Origin: Stenotrophomonas maltophilia
GTDB lineage: Bacteria > Pseudomonadota > Gammaproteobacteria > Xanthomonadales > Xanthomonadaceae
DNA length: 64,000 bases
Reading direction: 5' to 3'
Assembly: GCF_006974125.1 (NCBI RefSeq)
Contig: NZ_CP037858.1
Coordinates: 3,844,001-3,908,000 of the forward strand
In this document: positions 62,777-64,000 of the stretch, piece after piece
Numbering within the stretch: position 1 is the stretch's first letter
Layout of the letters: each line of letters begins with the position of its first letter
Program-made: the position numbers and the translations under genes
The notes under the pieces: model-generated
Told to the model about the DNA's origin: nothing
The model's input: only the letters and a program-made list of their open reading frames with translations
The model's database searches: none

Positions 62777-63121
62777 ATGAACCTGCTTGCCTTCCTGATT
62801 CCCGCCGCCCACGCCCAGGCCGCCGGCGGCCAACCGCAGGGCATGGGCCTGACCACGCTGCTGTTCCCGGTCATCCTGATCGCCATCATGTACTTCCTGA
62901 TGATCCGCCCGCAGATGAAGCGGCAGAAGGAGCACAAGGCCATGCTGGAGAAGATCAAGCGTGGCGACGAAGTGCTGACCAACGGCGGCATCGCCGGCGT
63001 GGTCACCGACATCGGCGACAACTTCATCACCATCGAAGTGGCCGACAACGTGCGCATCCGCGTGCAGAAGGGCGCTGTCGGCAACGTGCTGCCGGCCGGT
63101 ACCCTGAAGTCGGCCCAATAA
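62777..63121 (+). CDS. yajC: Sec translocon accessory protein YajC
   Basis: A 114-residue single-pass membrane protein: TTLLFPVILIAIMYFLMIRP and QMKRQKEHKAMLEKIKRGDE are the family hallmarks, followed by a small beta domain (VLTNGGIAGVVTDIGDNFIT). It associates with SecDF. Directly upstream of secD. Confidence 0.96.
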   Translation: MNLLAFLIPAAHAQAAGGQPQGMGLTTLLFPVILIAIMYFLMIRPQMKRQKEHKAMLEKIKRGDEVLTNGGIAGVVTDIGDNFITIEVADNVRIRVQKGAVGNVLPAGTLKSAQ

Positions 63122-63182
63122 GCCACTCCCTTTCCGATGCACAACCGCGGCGCCGGGGATGGCGCCGCGCGGGACCCAAGCA

Positions 63183-64000
63183 ATGCTCGAATTTCCACGC
63201 TGGAAGTACGTCGTCATCCTGATCGTACTGGCGCTCAGTGCGCTGTACGCACTGCCCAACATCTACCAGAAGGACCCGGCCGTCCAGATCACCGCCAACC
63301 GTGGCGGAACGGTCGACGACGCGCTGCGCGACCGTGTTCTGGCCGACCTGAAGAAGGCCGGCGTGGACACCATCGGTGCCGAGAAGGAAGGGGAGAGCCT
63401 GATTGTCCGCCTGCCGGACCTGAAGGCGCAGTCCGCCGCCAGCGACGCCCTGCGTGACACCGTCGGCGAGAAGTACACCGTGGCCCTGAACCTGGCTTCG
63501 ACCGTGCCGGACTGGCTGGCCAACCTCGGCGGTCGTCCGATGGTGCTGGGCCTGGACCTGCAGGGTGGTGTGCACTTCGTGCTGCAGGTCGACCAGAAGG
63601 CCGCCCTGGACAAGCGCCTGGACGCCTACACCGAAGACGTGCGCAGCACCCTGCGTGACGCACGCATCGCGTACCAGTCGGTGGAGCGCCGCGCTGACAA
63701 CAGCATCGTGGCCAACCTGAGCCCGTCCGCCGGTGATGACGCCGCGCAGCGTGCCCGTACGGCCCTGGTCAAGGCGCAGCCGACGCTCGGCTACGACGTC
63801 AGCGGCAACCGCATCACGGTCACCGTGCCGGAGACCGAGATCGCGCAGATCGCCAATGGCGCCATCGAGCAGAACATCAACACCCTGCGCAACCGCGTGA
63901 ACCAGCTCGGCGTGGCCGAGCCGATCATCCAGCGCCAGGGTGCCGACCGCGTGGTCGTGCAGCTGCCCGGCGTGCAGGACACTGCCGAAGCCAAGCGCAT
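63183..64000 (+). CDS. secD: protein translocase subunit SecD (5' part; runs off the window)
   Basis: The first 272 codons of SecD. A first transmembrane helix (YVVILIVLALSALYALPN) is followed by the periplasmic region with LGLDLQGGVHFVLQV, the classic SecD motif, and NTLRNRVNQLGVAEP. With SecF it uses the proton gradient to pull exported proteins. The gene is cut by the window end. Confidence 0.96.
   Translation, partial: MLEFPRWKYVVILIVLALSALYALPNIYQKDPAVQITANRGGTVDDALRDRVLADLKKAGVDTIGAEKEGESLIVRLPDLKAQSAASDALRDTVGEKYTVALNLASTVPDWLANLGGRPMVLGLDLQGGVHFVLQVDQKAALDKRLDAYTEDVRSTLRDARIAYQSVERRADNSIVANLSPSAGDDAAQRARTALVKAQPTLGYDVSGNRITVTVPETEIAQIANGAIEQNINTLRNRVNQLGVAEPIIQRQGADRVVVQLPGVQDTAEAKR

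Overview
The window is high-GC gammaproteobacterial chromosome that reads as Stenotrophomonas (S. maltophilia complex). Three things point there: a complete smeU1-V-W-U2-X efflux operon with its LysR regulator smeRv, a LuxR-solo gene matching SmoR, and many short palindromes beginning GTAG of the SMAG repeat type. Conserved xanthomonad pairs (omlA/bamE-fur, smpB-ratAB, hrcA-grpE-dnaK-dnaJ, queA-tgt-yajC-secD) agree. Species was judged from recognised genes, not from a search.

Layout. 1-3.2 kb: a phosphorus-scavenging run (end of an outer-membrane receptor, phytase-like lipoprotein, purple-acid-phosphatase-like enzyme, secreted pyrophosphatase). 3.2-5.5 kb: photolyase and an OmpA-like lipoprotein, closed by a duplicated terminator. 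5.7-14.8 kb: the smeRv/smeU1VWU2X locus, with a possible small leader gene translationally coupled to smeU1. 14.8-25.6 kb: accessory genes, including a VOC protein, an EEP-family protein behind a LacI-type palindrome, three tandem paralogous small secreted proteins, hchA-smoR, an AraC/hydrolase pair, a large lipase-like lipoprotein and secreted proteins of unknown function.

25.8-31.4 kb: tmRNA (ssrA, minus strand) and a 5.26-kb integrative element. The element sits at the 5' end of ssrA between two identical 19-bp copies of the site. It carries a tyrosine integrase, a frameshifted excisionase gene, an AT-richer secreted/membrane pair, an orphan ORF and a divergent pair that includes a HEPN-like R-x4-H protein. 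The usual target for such elements is the 3' end of ssrA. Here the insertion separates the RNA from its original upstream region and brings a diverged copy of that region.

31.6-45.4 kb: mostly core genes (smpB, ratA, rnfH/ratB, bamE, fur, recN, hrcA, grpE, dnaK, dnaJ) with a GDSL/LysR pair between fur and recN; two sigma-32-like promoters are visible. 45.4-58.3 kb: AraC/Fsr-type transporter, a 0.6-kb palindromic repeat block, pdxY-tyrA, a YigZ-ABC exporter pair, an ECF sigma/anti-sigma pair, and a GAF-GAF-GGDEF-EAL protein broken by an eight-G tract. 58.5-64 kb: a class-III aminotransferase, then queA-tgt-yajC-secD, with secD cut by the window end. No tRNA, rRNA, CRISPR array or IS element was found.
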